64,000 nt of DNA from Syntrophomonas sp. (GTDB lineage Bacteria > Bacillota > Syntrophomonadia > Syntrophomonadales > Syntrophomonadaceae). Position 1 is the stretch's first letter. Every line of letters starts with the position of its first letter. Location: assembly GCA_016841245.1 (NCBI GenBank), contig JAENZN010000008.1, forward strand, positions 62,001 to 126,000, given 5' to 3'. Of the stretch, positions 8,341 through 17,352 are shown in pieces. Made by a program: the position numbers and the translations under genes. Below the pieces are notes generated by a model. It worked only from the letters and a program-made list of their open reading frames with translations. It made no database searches and was not told the origin of the DNA.

Positions 8341-9438
8341 TCAGGCTAATCTAATCGGGTTTAATTTTTCTCCCCGCAAAATCCGTTCTGTGACCCGGGC
8401 TGCAGCTCCCAGAGCCAGGAAAAAATCCGGCTCTTCCTTGATGCCTCGCCCCATAGTAGATAGATTCATATTGCTTTCTTCTAATAATTGCTGGAACTCT
8501 GCTACTATTTCCACACAACAATCATAAGTGTCCAGTATATTTTTCTGGAGCAGCTGATCCAGTATATAATTCATTTTGATCTCTTCCAGGTGCGGCAGGG
8601 GCAATATGGCCTTAACCCGACATACCCTTTCCAATACTGTAAGGGTATGGTGGCTGATCCCTTTATGTCTTGGCCTGGGATCAGTGAAGCTGATACGGGG
8701 AACAGCAACCGGTATCCCCTGCAGACAGTTAACTGCATTTAAAATATCACCCTGTTCAACGCCGGTAAAACCCCATTTGGTTCCAGTCCCTACAATACCC
8801 GGTCCCATGGTGCATATGATAACGTCGGCCTGGAGAATCTTTCTAGCAGCCAGCAGGCCGGAATAAACATTTACTGCTTCCAGGTCGCCCCCAAAGGAGT
8901 GTCCGGTAGTTACACTTCCACAAATAATGCCTCTTTTTTTTAGAATATCAACGGTATTGCTGAACACTATAGGCAGGGCTGCACCATCGGTCATCAAATA
9001 CGCTGCTTTATAGCCCTTACTATGCAGAAAAAGAGCCAGGGGAGCCAACATGGAGTGGAGGGTCCCCACCAAGACGGGGGTATTTTCCAAAGATTCTGCC
9101 CCCAGCATCTCCCTGCGGAAAGGGCTGTCTTCTTCTTCCACACTTAAAACTTTGACCTGCATAGGAGTATAACGCATTTTCATTATATGCCCACCGGGTG
9201 TAAAATTTTTTTCCACCTGGCTTAGATTGGCTATCACGTAATGATAACCACCGGTTCCCAATCCCAAAGTTATGGCAGTAGTATTTATCATCACCTCATC
9301 ACCTGGTTTAGCACTACCGTTGAGATCAGTATATACTATGCATTTTTCTTCTTCTTCCTCTACCTGAACGTTAAACGCCTGTATTCCTGGACGGGAAAAT
9401 AGTTCCCTGGTGATTATGCCCCGCTTTATTTCTAACAT
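8341..9438 (-). CDS. DUF3866 family protein
   Basis: 365-aa cytosolic protein matching my recollection of the DUF3866 family of Firmicutes and Actinobacteria; function unknown. Visible blocks are GLGTGGYHYVIANL near residue 60, the glycine-rich GHSFGGDLEAVN near 180, and ICTMGPGIVGTGTKWGFTG near 210, which look like ligand-binding loops. The C-terminus contains KEEPDFFLALGAAARV. ATG 9438 follows GGAGGTAAAT. It is the downstream neighbour of the M20 peptidase (15-bp gap), so the two are probably one operon. Confidence 0.85.
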   Translation of the reverse strand: MLEIKRGIITRELFSRPGIQAFNVQVEEEEEKCIVYTDLNGSAKPGDEVMINTTAITLGLGTGGYHYVIANLSQVEKNFTPGGHIMKMRYTPMQVKVLSVEEEDSPFRREMLGAESLENTPVLVGTLHSMLAPLALFLHSKGYKAAYLMTDGAALPIVFSNTVDILKKRGIICGSVTTGHSFGGDLEAVNVYSGLLAARKILQADVIICTMGPGIVGTGTKWGFTGVEQGDILNAVNCLQGIPVAVPRISFTDPRPRHKGISHHTLTVLERVCRVKAILPLPHLEEIKMNYILDQLLQKNILDTYDCCVEIVAEFQQLLEESNMNLSTMGRGIKEEPDFFLALGAAARVTERILRGEKLNPIRLA

Positions 9439-9453
9439 ATTTACCTCCGTGAA

Positions 9454-10575
9454 TTATCTGCCAGCTGCTGCTTCTCTTAGTATGGCCAGAACCAGTTCAG
9501 CATCTTTTTCCAAATCGGAAATTTTTATGTATTCGTCACAGGTGTGTACGTCAGTCATCCCTATACCCAGATTAGCACAGGGAATACCGCTGCCATTTAT
9601 ATTACTGGCGTCACTTCCCCCTCCAGTACTTACCAACTCTGGTGTCAAACCTATACTTTCCGCCGCGCGTATGGCTATTTGAACTGCTTCAGCCTCAGTG
9701 TCCAGTTGGATTTCAGGGTAAAGGAATTTTACTTCCATTTCAGCTGCGGCCCCCCGGGCCTGCACTTCTTTGATAAAGGTATCTCTAAGCTGGTCGGTGA
9801 TCCTTTCCAGACTCGTACGATTGAGGCTCCTGGCCTCCCCTTTAATATGACAGTAATCAGCTACAATATTGCGAGCTGTTCCCCCTTCGATAATACCTAG
9901 ATTACAGGTAGTATCCTTATCAATACGCCCACAGGGCATTTTAGACAAAGCCATGGCAGCAGCCTGAATAGCATTAATACCATCTTCCGGATTCATTCCG
10001 GCGTGAGCCGGTTTCCCATACACCTTATACTCTATCTCATTCTGGCAGGGTGACTGTATGATGATATTACCCGGACTTCCGCCGGCATCTAACACATACC
10101 CAATTTCCGCTTCCAATTTAGAAAAATCGAAGCTTTTGGATCCTTTCAGACCCTGTTCTTCACTGACTGTTATCAGCAGCTCAATAGGTGGATGCGGAAT
10201 ATCGTTTTCTATAATAACATCCAGAGCTTCCAGTAAGGCTGCCAGAGCCGCCTTGTCATCTGACCCCAGTATAGTCTTCCCCTGACTCTTAATTATCCCA
10301 TCCTCTATAACTGCCTTTATTCCTTCACCAGGCTCTACTGTGTCCATATGGGCTGAAAATAAGACTACCGGGCCATCAATAGAACCGGGTATTTTAATCA
10401 GCAGATTTCCAGCTTCTCCCTGCAGTAATTCACCAGTATTGTCTTCTTCAGCCTGCATTCCCCGACGGGCAAACTCTAAAACCAACAAATCCCTCATTTT
10501 GCCTTCCCGCCCAGAAACCGAGTCTGTTTCTACCATAGCAATAAAACTGTTAATCAGCCGTTCGCGATTAATCAC
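9454..10575 (-). CDS. M20 family metallopeptidase, tripeptidase T-like
   Basis: Zinc aminopeptidase of the PepT-like group (B. subtilis YqjE type), 373 aa. Metal ligands sit in SAHMDTVEPG (His, Asp), LGSDDKAALAAL (bridging Asp) and TVSEEQGLKGS (catalytic Glu pair). The lid/dimerisation domain spans about residues 180-290 with GKPAHAGMNPEDG. The last metal His is in GMTDVHTCDEYI. Start is GTG at 10575 after GGAAGGGGG. Only 3 bp separate it from the upstream glycan transferase. The likely role is cytosolic peptide recycling; substrate not predictable. Confidence 0.88.
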   Translation of the reverse strand: MINRERLINSFIAMVETDSVSGREGKMRDLLVLEFARRGMQAEEDNTGELLQGEAGNLLIKIPGSIDGPVVLFSAHMDTVEPGEGIKAVIEDGIIKSQGKTILGSDDKAALAALLEALDVIIENDIPHPPIELLITVSEEQGLKGSKSFDFSKLEAEIGYVLDAGGSPGNIIIQSPCQNEIEYKVYGKPAHAGMNPEDGINAIQAAAMALSKMPCGRIDKDTTCNLGIIEGGTARNIVADYCHIKGEARSLNRTSLERITDQLRDTFIKEVQARGAAAEMEVKFLYPEIQLDTEAEAVQIAIRAAESIGLTPELVSTGGGSDASNINGSGIPCANLGIGMTDVHTCDEYIKISDLEKDAELVLAILREAAAGR

Positions 10576-10578
10576 GGG

Positions 10579-11400
10579 CTACCCCCTTCCCAATTCATCC
10601 ATAATTTTCAAAATACGAACCTGGTCTATGGTTCGTGATAGTGAATATTTCTCAGTATATATATGCATCGCAATTAATAAGACCAATACCATGATACGAG
10701 GAACCAGGCCCAAGTTGATAATACACAAATAACCGAGCGATAATCCTAAGACATTTGAACCTGCATCTCCCATCATAGCGCGTGCTTTAATATCTATTCG
10801 GAAATAATAAATCACAGCACCAACTAAGGGAGCCATGAACAGCCAGGATACCTGCCCCAACGCAGCAATCACGATTATCAAGAAGAATATCAAAAAGCCT
10901 TTTATCGCTCTGCCTGGTCTCAAATCCAGTAGATTTAGCATGTTAGTAAATAAGGCGATAATAAGAGCATCCAGAATTATTTCTCCGGTAAGAACTGCAT
11001 GACTGCTTACCGCCAGATATAAAGCAACAATTCCGCCTCCCACGGCCTTTAAACCACCAGTCGTAAGTCTGCCCTTCAGCAGTGCCTTAAAATGCCCTTT
11101 GAGACCAGTAACATCTCTGGCTCCTAAGCTATCATCAATAAACCCAAGCAAGGATATCATGGTAATTCCAAGGAAAAATACACTAGCTGCAGTATCCTGA
11201 GGATAAAATAAACCATAGAGCAGATAAACCATAAGCACAACTAAGGGAAAGCTGATGCCTGCACTCACAGGAATTTCCTGTTCAGCGTAATTCTTCCCTA
11301 CTGCTCCGGCATCCTTCAACATATTCAATAAAAAATACAGCACTACTGCCTCCAGCACAAAGCCGGCTAGTAGTGCCATAATTGTTAGAAATATGCTCAA
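10579..11400 (-). CDS. MraY/WecA-type polyprenyl-phosphate sugar-1-phosphate transferase
   Basis: Integral membrane enzyme of the PNPT family, which loads a sugar-1-phosphate from a UDP-sugar onto undecaprenyl phosphate. The 273 aa hold about nine hydrophobic segments. Diagnostic loops are GFIDDSLGARDVTGLKGH (the DD motif), NMLNLLDLRPGRAIKG, and the MMGDAGSNVLG loop. It is smaller than MraY itself (about 320 aa) and lies outside any dcw cluster, so a secondary wall or lipid-linked glycan is more likely. ATG overlaps the GT2 stop by 4 bp, implying the two act in sequence. Confidence 0.85.
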   Translation of the reverse strand: MSIFLTIMALLAGFVLEAVVLYFLLNMLKDAGAVGKNYAEQEIPVSAGISFPLVVLMVYLLYGLFYPQDTAASVFFLGITMISLLGFIDDSLGARDVTGLKGHFKALLKGRLTTGGLKAVGGGIVALYLAVSSHAVLTGEIILDALIIALFTNMLNLLDLRPGRAIKGFLIFFLIIVIAALGQVSWLFMAPLVGAVIYYFRIDIKARAMMGDAGSNVLGLSLGYLCIINLGLVPRIMVLVLLIAMHIYTEKYSLSRTIDQVRILKIMDELGRG

Positions 11401-12080
11401 ACGCTTCCCCTCCTCGTTTCCAGGTTAATTACCTTGATTACATCCAGGAACTGTTTGCCCCGGTGTATAAACCCCTGCAGGTCACGTCCGGTTTCATTAT
11501 GTTTCATATCGGTAAGTACTTCTTTAACCTTGAAACCATGGGCCAGTGCATTTAATGTCATACCCAGCTCAACTCCGTATGCTTCGTAAAAAGGAGTTAC
11601 TGCCCTAAGTACTTCCCTGCTCATAGCGCGCTGCCCGCTCAACGGCGAATTCACTTCGATATCTGCTAATTTTTTTATTGCCCTGCGGGCGGTTCCTTTG
11701 ACCAGGCCAAATCCCCCTTTTTTAGTGGGCGGTGGAAAAGCTGCAATGCATAGATCGGCCTCTCCCTCTAAAACCGGCTTAATTATTAAACCGGCCTGCG
11801 ATGCTGTTTCACCTAAATCAGCATCCAAAAACACTACCACGTCTGTATCTACTAATTCCAGTGCGCGGTTCATAGCTCCGCCCTTGCCGCAATTAGAATT
11901 TAAGAGCAGGATTTCTACACCTGCTTCTCTGGCTATATCAGCTGTTCTGTCACTGGAGCCATCATCCACCACCAATATTTTACTGATTCCTTCTACTGTT
12001 CGAATAGCGCTGAGAGTTGAGCGTATAGTATGCTCCTCATTAAAGGCTGGAATTACTACCATTACAGAGTTCATATTCAT
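11397..12080 (-). CDS. family 2 glycosyltransferase
   Basis: 227 aa, GT-A fold, DPM/polyprenyl-glycosyl type. The N-terminus VVIPAFNEEHTI starts the Rossmann-like nucleotide site; VVDDGSSDRT and the DXD motif in FLDADLGE follow; GQRAMSREVLR is near residue 150. No transmembrane segment is seen, so it is probably a peripheral enzyme on the cytoplasmic face. Coupled by a 4-bp overlap to the PNPT-family transferase and 7 bp from the SteB-like gene, it probably adds a sugar to the lipid carrier made by that transferase. The sugar identity cannot be read from sequence. Confidence 0.87.
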   Translation of the reverse strand: MNMNSVMVVIPAFNEEHTIRSTLSAIRTVEGISKILVVDDGSSDRTADIAREAGVEILLLNSNCGKGGAMNRALELVDTDVVVFLDADLGETASQAGLIIKPVLEGEADLCIAAFPPPTKKGGFGLVKGTARRAIKKLADIEVNSPLSGQRAMSREVLRAVTPFYEAYGVELGMTLNALAHGFKVKEVLTDMKHNETGRDLQGFIHRGKQFLDVIKVINLETRRGSV

Positions 12081-12087
12081 CTACCTC

Positions 12088-12978
12088 TTACCATTTGTTA
12101 TCGACCGGTATCGTAGGCATAAACTTCTGAGCAGTGGCCTTAATGCCATAATTACCTGCTTCACCCTCCATAGCAAGAATCAATGATACCTGTCCCGGGC
12201 TTTTATCTATATTGTCAATAGTACTGATATTATGTTCCTGATAAATCCCTATATAAGAATAGTCTACCTGTACTCCTTCGACTCCAAACACCTTTAGGTC
12301 GGCATTTATGAAATTTTCGATTAATTCGCTATCGAAATCATCTACAAAACAATTACTAAAATTATTGGCTCCTCCTACTATTATTATCCCATTTATTGGT
12401 ATATCATTAGCTCCACTAAATTTTACCAGGTTATTCTCCTGAAGAAACGCTATGATTCCTTCGTCTCCCTGGTTCATAATAACCTGAGCCACACTATCGG
12501 CAATGCGTTGTCTAATGGCACTTTTGCTGTCACTATCGGAAAGCCCATAGTATTCTTTAATCTGACTGTTAGTATCCTCATCTGCCAGCTTCATATTGGA
12601 GAGAAGTACCGTCTTCGAGACTACCTGGGATCCGGCCATGGAAATCGCATTGATCATGCCGGCTGGTATTTCACTGTCACCAGTAACAATTACTGCCACT
12701 TTATATTCTTCCAGGCGGCCACTAACAACAGCCGGAAGCAGGGCCTGGCTGTAATTTTCATAGTTGCTTATCAGCTGTTCTTTATAATCGTTATCAGCCA
12801 GCAGTTCAGCTTCACTGTCTTTCAAACCATAAAATTGCTCTTCTAATCGTTCAATCATCTTCTGCTGCTGATCAACCAGCAGATCATCCCCCACTATGGT
12901 ACTGCCGATCAGAACTCCCAGCCCCAGGGCAAGAAAGACCGCCACAATCGAAGCAATATGATATTTAATATCGATCAT
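12088..12978 (-). CDS. SteB/MctB-like 'copper transporter' family membrane protein
   Basis: 296 aa. One N-terminal helix (HIASIVAVFLALGLGVLIGS) is followed by a coiled-coil stretch (about residues 38-75) and an extracytoplasmic alpha/beta domain with GDSEIPAGM and NGIIIVGGANNFSN. This is the architecture of the family that includes mycobacterial Rv1698 (MctB, proposed copper exporter) and corynebacterial SteB. It directly follows a SteA-like gene, as in those genomes. For this organism a role in envelope or division seems likelier than copper transport, which is inference. The mature domain lacks obvious Cys/His metal clusters. Confidence 0.8.
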   Translation of the reverse strand: MIDIKYHIASIVAVFLALGLGVLIGSTIVGDDLLVDQQQKMIERLEEQFYGLKDSEAELLADNDYKEQLISNYENYSQALLPAVVSGRLEEYKVAVIVTGDSEIPAGMINAISMAGSQVVSKTVLLSNMKLADEDTNSQIKEYYGLSDSDSKSAIRQRIADSVAQVIMNQGDEGIIAFLQENNLVKFSGANDIPINGIIIVGGANNFSNCFVDDFDSELIENFINADLKVFGVEGVQVDYSYIGIYQEHNISTIDNIDKSPGQVSLILAMEGEAGNYGIKATAQKFMPTIPVDNKW

Positions 12979-13006
12979 TATTTACACCCCAATTTTCGAA
13001 CAATAT

Positions 13007-14128
13007 TTAGAAATTAAATAATAGTTTTAACTGCAATAACAAAATTTGAAATAATGGTTTAGTGGATGGAGAAACCCATAAAATTATAAATATGGGAACC
13101 AGAGCTCCTACAAAAAGTTGAAATAAATATCTTCTATGTAAGTTTTGCCGATAGAGCTGACTTACGCCCCGGGCATCAACCAGAATTGATCCTACTTTTA
13201 GTCTGATCAGGAAAGTACTTGCCATCCCTTTGCGCCCTTTTTCCAAAAAATCGACCATATTGGAATGTGTTCCTACAGCTACAATTAAACTCGCTCCTTC
13301 TTCCCAGGCCATAATCATAGCTACATCCTCACTGGTACCAGGCATAGGAAATGTCTTGGCTTCTACGTTCATTAACTGCACTCGCTCCATTCCCGGGGCA
13401 GTCCCATCAGGATAGGCATGAACGATTATCTCTGCTCCGCATCCCAAAGCCTCATCAGAAACACTATCCATGTCACCTACGATAATATCGGGCTTCAGTC
13501 CAAATTCCAGTAAAGCATCAGCTCCCCCGTCAACTCCTACCAGAACTGGCTGTTCCTCTACAATGTAGGAACTTATAGTCTTTAAATCTTCCTTATAACT
13601 GCTCCCGCGCACCACAATTAATACATGGCGGTTTAGCATGTGGGTATCAATTGCTGGAATTTCCATGGTACCCAAAAGCACATCTTTTTCTTTTTTGGCA
13701 TACTCCAGAGTGTTTTCTACAAATCGATCCAGTTCCTGTTGAATATTTTGGCTGGCCTGTTTAAGTTTTAATTCCACATCTGGAATACTGGTAAGATTAC
13801 CTTCAGCAATAATCCGGCTGCCGCAGTAGACCTGATTATCTCGTATTTCGAGAGTACTACCCTCTTTTACCTGCTGAAATATATCTTCCCCCACCTCATC
13901 CAGGACCGGTATACCAGCCTTCAGGATTTTATATACTCCCCGGGCCGGGTAACGTCCGGTAATGGATGAGGTAGCATTAATGATTGCCTGTGGTCTTATG
14001 TCAATCAGCGAGTTAGCTGCCACTTCATCAATATCATCATGGTTGATTATAGCTATATCGCTTCTTTTTAATCTTTTAACCAGGTTCTTGGTTCTACAAT
14101 CCATCCTGGCCTTACCCCTAATAACCAT
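13007..14128 (-). CDS. steA: SteA-like protein (thiamin pyrophosphokinase-like fold, C-terminal membrane anchor)
   Basis: 373 aa, related to corynebacterial SteA (cg1603), reported as a cytokinetic-ring protein, and to mycobacterial Rv1697. The central part has the thiamin pyrophosphokinase-like signature VGVDGGADALLEFGLKPD followed by VGDMDSVSDEAL. A single hydrophobic helix (FVGALVPIFIILWVS) lies near the C-terminus. ATG 14128 follows GAGGTGACAA. The stop is 28 bp before the SteB-like gene. Kinase activity is not assumed: the fold may be used only for ligand binding. It heads the steA-steB-GT2-PNPT-M20-DUF3866 run. Confidence 0.82.
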   Translation of the reverse strand: MVIRGKARMDCRTKNLVKRLKRSDIAIINHDDIDEVAANSLIDIRPQAIINATSSITGRYPARGVYKILKAGIPVLDEVGEDIFQQVKEGSTLEIRDNQVYCGSRIIAEGNLTSIPDVELKLKQASQNIQQELDRFVENTLEYAKKEKDVLLGTMEIPAIDTHMLNRHVLIVVRGSSYKEDLKTISSYIVEEQPVLVGVDGGADALLEFGLKPDIIVGDMDSVSDEALGCGAEIIVHAYPDGTAPGMERVQLMNVEAKTFPMPGTSEDVAMIMAWEEGASLIVAVGTHSNMVDFLEKGRKGMASTFLIRLKVGSILVDARGVSQLYRQNLHRRYLFQLFVGALVPIFIILWVSPSTKPLFQILLLQLKLLFNF

Positions 14129-14319
14129 TTGTCACCTCAGCTATGCCTCTGCAAAATAGTTAATAATTCAACAACTATCAATTTATATTACCATATAGTA
14201 TTAATAAAACAAAAACCACCTTGTAGTCGATTATAGATTTAGATAAAGACCTGTTAATATGCTCTAGTAGTGTTTACATTATATTACACTTATTTCTTTC
14301 ACTTTTAAATTCTGAAAAC

Positions 14320-14380
14320 TTGTTTCCACTGCAAAAAACCTAAAGCTTTTATATTCAGGAGGCATTGGCGGAACATGGCA
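14320..14380. repeat. dispersed repeat, copy A (partner at 17077)
   Basis: A roughly 60-bp stretch downstream of spo0A matches the spacer upstream of spoIVB (17077-17151) with small gaps. Shared blocks include TTCCA(A)CTGCAAAAA, CCTAAAG, ATATTCAGGAGGC and TTGGCGGA followed by CATGGCA. Each copy ends at an ATG preceded by AGGAGG, but the ORFs behind them are only 9 and 14 codons and unrelated. Function unknown. Confidence 0.7.
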
Positions 14381-14427
14381 GAACCACCCAAGTCGGAGTT
14401 ATAACTTCGCTGCGCTCACGAATAATT

Positions 14428-14471
14428 AGCCCGCTCAATCAACGTACTCAAATACGTATCAATCGCGGGCT
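14428..14471. repeat. AGCCCGC palindromic element, copy 1
   Basis: Outer arms AGCCCGC and GCGGGCT enclose CAATC, an inner ACGTACT/AATACGT near-palindrome and a second CAATC. It lies 62 bp past the spo0A stop and could end that transcript. Three further copies are at 29588, 43560 and 52545. The rest of the 404-bp spacer 14129-14532 holds repeat copy A and AT-rich sequence upstream of steA, with nothing else recognised. Confidence 0.85.
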
Positions 14472-14532
14472 TCGTTGTTAAAGAATGATACTTTTTATGC
14501 AATACAAGGTTTTGTACATTGCATTGGATTAT

Positions 14533-15333
14533 TTAACTAACCTTGTTTTCTAATCTCAAACGGTCAGCAATAATAGCAATAAATTCTGAATTGGTCGGTT
14601 TTCCTTTTTCCCCACTGATAGTATAACCGAAGACTTTATTAATCTTGTCTACATCGCCGCGATCCCAGGCCAGTTCTATGGCATGTCTGATGGCCCGCTC
14701 TACCCTGCTTGGTGTAGTATCATATTTTTGAGCAATAGTAGGATATAGCTCTTTGGTAACCGCACCCAAATAATTGATTTCATCAACCACCAGCATAATG
14801 GCATCTCTAAGGTATTGATAACCTTTAACATGAGCTGGAACTCCTATTTCATGAATTACTCTGGTAACCTCTACCTCTAAATTACGCGAATTCCTAACCG
14901 GCATAGAAGATGGAGTAATGGAGACAGGGCTGTCATCTCCCTTAATATCCCTAACCACCTGTCTGACTCGATCTCCTAAAACTTCCAGGTCAAAAGGTTT
15001 AAGAATATAGTAATCCACACCTAACTGAACAGCCTTCTGGGTTATATTCTCCTGTCCAAAAGCAGTTAAAATAATAATTCTGGGACGTTTCTCAAGATTC
15101 ATAACATTGATCTTTTCCAGTACTCCGATGCCATCCATATATGGCATGATTAAATCCAGGATTAAAACTTCCACTTCCTCTTTTTGCAATACATTTATAA
15201 CTTCCATTCCGTTGGTACATACATCAATGAGTTCAAAATCAGTGTCATTAGAAAAATAACTTTTTAGTATTCCACAAAATTCCCGATTGTCATCTGCAAC
15301 TAAAACTTTAATTTGATTTGATTCACTAAACAT
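14533..15333 (-). CDS. spo0A: sporulation master regulator Spo0A
   Basis: Response regulator that, once phosphorylated by the phosphorelay or by orphan kinases, binds 0A boxes and commits the cell to sporulation. The receiver domain covers about residues 8-125, with DD near residue 14, the phospho-acceptor Asp in [12 protein letters not shown], and the Lys in ILKPF. The Spo0A_C effector domain (about 150-262) holds the recognition helix region [18 protein letters not shown] and [10 protein letters not shown]. Length of 266 aa is normal. ATG 15333 follows GAGGAGGATTC. spoIVB immediately upstream is the conserved clostridial and bacillar arrangement. Confidence 0.98.
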   Translation of the reverse strand: MFSESNQIKVLVADDNREFCGILKSYFSNDTDFELIDVCTNGMEVINVLQKEEVEVLILDLIMPYMDGIGVLEKINVMNLEKRPRIIILTAFGQENITQKAVQLGVDYYILKPFDLEVLGDRVRQVVRDIKGDDSPVSITPSSMPVRNSRNLEVEVTRVIHEIGVPAHVKGYQYLRDAIMLVVDEINYLGAVTKELYPTIAQKYDTTPSRVERAIRHAIELAWDRGDVDKINKVFGYTISGEKGKPTNSEFIAIIADRLRLENKVS

Positions 15334-15387
15334 ATAAATGAATCCTCCTCATCCCTATATAAATCTCTTTTTTATAATTTAATATCC

Positions 15388-15417
15388 TTTTTCTATTATA
15401 CACCAAGCTTTTCCTCT
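15388..15417 (-). promoter_or_regulatory. candidate sigma-H promoter of spo0A
   Basis: On the minus strand AGAGGAAAA (15417-15409) fits the sigma-H -35 consensus RnAGGAWWW. After 12 bp, ATAGAAAAA (15396-15388) fits the -10 consensus RnnGAATWW with one mismatch. It stands about 55 bp before the spo0A ATG. spo0A is known to have a sigma-H promoter in B. subtilis; the assignment here is by pattern only. A TATAAT overlapping the spacer could serve sigma-A instead. Confidence 0.4.
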
Positions 15418-15555
15418 TTTTTTTTTCTACCAAATTACCCTATATTATCACAGGCAGTACTATAATGATACATATAAATACATATAATATATATCAAGGT
15501 AGCTTATAGAAATCCCTGTAACTATGATGTTGGTAATATTTAGTATTATTATTAA

Positions 15556-15564
15556 TTTGTCGAA
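15556..15564 (+). promoter_or_regulatory. candidate 0A box upstream of spo0A
   Basis: TTTGTCGAA (15556-15564), followed by TAAAT, contains the Spo0A target heptamer TGTCGAA without mismatch. It lies about 220 bp upstream of the spo0A start in the 311-bp spoIVB-spo0A spacer. This suggests autoregulation, as in B. subtilis. The rest of the spacer is AT-rich with no further gene. Confidence 0.5.
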
Positions 15565-15644
15565 TAAATTTAGCAAATTGTGGATAACTGCTTGATTAGA
15601 CAAAGAAGTGAAAAAGCTGCAGTATTTTGTTCCATCATAGAATT

Positions 15645-16964
15645 TTAGCTAACATTCTCCTGCAATTGTGTTTGATCAGGCATTTCAGACAGTATCTGAT
15701 CCATAAAGATCCCGTAGCCATGCTGAGGATCATTCAAAAATACATGGGTAACAGCACCAATAATTTTAGAATCCTGTATTATTGGACTGCCGCTCATCCC
15801 TTGAATAATTCCACCAGTAAGATTTAAAAGCCGAGGGTCGGTTACTTTAATAACCATTCCTTTCCCATTTCTTCTTTCCGGGTAAACCTTTTCGATCTCT
15901 ATTTCAAATTTTTCTATATCTATACCATTTACAACTGTGTATATCTCAGCCTTGCCTTCTTTCACTTGATGAGCATAGCCTACCTCTACCGTATAATTGC
16001 TTAATTGATTATCTACTTCGGCAGCAGTTTCACCGTAAATGCCAAAAGAACCATTTTTCTCTATAGTTCCTTCTATTTCCCCTGAATTATCAAAAACACC
16101 AATTTTTTCGCCTGGCTTACCGGGCTTCCCGGCCTTTATGGTTTGTATGGAAGCGCTTATGATTTTCCCCCTCAATACATCTATCCCTTGCTTGGTATCT
16201 GCATCCAAAATTATATGCCCTAAAGCTGCATATTTATTAGTATCTGGATCCCAAAAGGTTAATGTTCCCACCCCTACTACTCCATCCCTCACATATAATC
16301 CAATTCGGTACCTTTGAGTTTCTGGACATAATTGAGCTATAACTGGTACAGTAATATATTCTTCCTTTCTTTTTATCTTTAATTTCATAGTTTTATTCTT
16401 GCAACCATCTATTATCTGAGCTAAATCTGTTTCACTTTTCACCTTCTGTCCATTAACCTCTAAAATCAAATCTCCTATTTGTACTCCATTGTCACGAGCT
16501 GGATATATTTTTTCACCGCTATCATTAGTTACTGGTGCAAACCCCACCACCATAATACCCTTAGATTGCAATAAAACTCCTATCGAGTGACCACCTGGAA
16601 CCACCCGTTTAGTCGCCATCGCTTCAATAGAGATATATTTAACTGGTATATAACCGAGTAATTTTAATTGGAGATCTACCTTGCCAGGTTTAAGGGCTGC
16701 AATTTCATAACCTGAATCATTTCTGGTAATACTTACCGGAGAATCCTGCGGAGCAGCTAAAACACTCTGAGATGTTCCTAAAATCTGCATTTCAAAGCCT
16801 GTTTCCAACTGGCGGGGCAAATTTATATCTATGGTATTCTTTTCACCTACCACCATCTTTTGATCATCTGGCAGACTGAGAATTATCCTGCCCTGGGATG
16901 AAAAGCATAATAATAAAAATAATAGGGAAAAAATGATTCCTATAACTGGTCTAGTCCGATTCAA
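15645..16964 (-). CDS. spoIVB: SpoIVB serine peptidase (S55)
   Basis: Forespore-secreted protease that triggers pro-sigma-K processing in the mother cell. About 439 aa: an N-terminal signal anchor (VIGIIFSLLFLLLCFSS), a PDZ domain with RDNGVQIGDLILEVNG (near residue 160), then the S55 domain with the catalytic His in YAALGHIILDADT and Ser in GIIQGMSGSPIIQDSKIIG. The start is probably TTG at 16964, 8 nt after AGGGGAG; a GTG at 16973 overlaps that ribosome site. In B. subtilis it is sigma-G dependent; no promoter was assigned here. Confidence 0.95.
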   Translation of the reverse strand: MNRTRPVIGIIFSLLFLLLCFSSQGRIILSLPDDQKMVVGEKNTIDINLPRQLETGFEMQILGTSQSVLAAPQDSPVSITRNDSGYEIAALKPGKVDLQLKLLGYIPVKYISIEAMATKRVVPGGHSIGVLLQSKGIMVVGFAPVTNDSGEKIYPARDNGVQIGDLILEVNGQKVKSETDLAQIIDGCKNKTMKLKIKRKEEYITVPVIAQLCPETQRYRIGLYVRDGVVGVGTLTFWDPDTNKYAALGHIILDADTKQGIDVLRGKIISASIQTIKAGKPGKPGEKIGVFDNSGEIEGTIEKNGSFGIYGETAAEVDNQLSNYTVEVGYAHQVKEGKAEIYTVVNGIDIEKFEIEIEKVYPERRNGKGMVIKVTDPRLLNLTGGIIQGMSGSPIIQDSKIIGAVTHVFLNDPQHGYGIFMDQILSEMPDQTQLQENVS

Positions 16965-17076
16965 TTGATTCACTCCCCTGCAGATTGCTAGAATATATTT
17001 TTACCCTGAAAGAGTAAAACTATACTGGAACTACAAGGGATATATCAGACAATAATTAATCACAAATTTATCAAAC

Positions 17077-17151
17077 TTGATTCCAACTGCAAAAATCCTA
17101 AAGATAACTTTTGAATGCATAAATATTCAGGAGGCGTTGGCGGACATGGCA
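17077..17151. repeat. dispersed repeat, copy B (partner at 14320)
   Basis: Matches copy A over TTCCAACTGCAAAAA, CCTAAAG and AATATTCAGGAGGCGTTGG, with about 12 extra bases in the middle. It occupies the 388-bp spacer between recN and spoIVB. Nothing else in that spacer is recognised apart from a short CCAAG/CTTGG inverted repeat near 17300. Confidence 0.7.
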
Positions 17152-17352
17152 TTAAACAAACTTACCATAAAAATATATGTCTTGTGTTAAGGACAATTTG
17201 ATAGGGGTGCAATATGCAGTAAGGCTATTCAGAAGAGCTGCAGACTATAAACAGAAGATTCCAAGGGCTTTTTCACAATAGGGAATAAGTTAGGATGGAC
17301 CAAGAAAATTTTTCCTTGGAGAGGCTTATTAGGTTAATTTTTATTTTTACCA

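Noticed and set aside
12088-12978. True copper transporter (MctB) call
   Set aside because: Only one transmembrane helix and no Cys/His clusters; family name kept but transport function not claimed.
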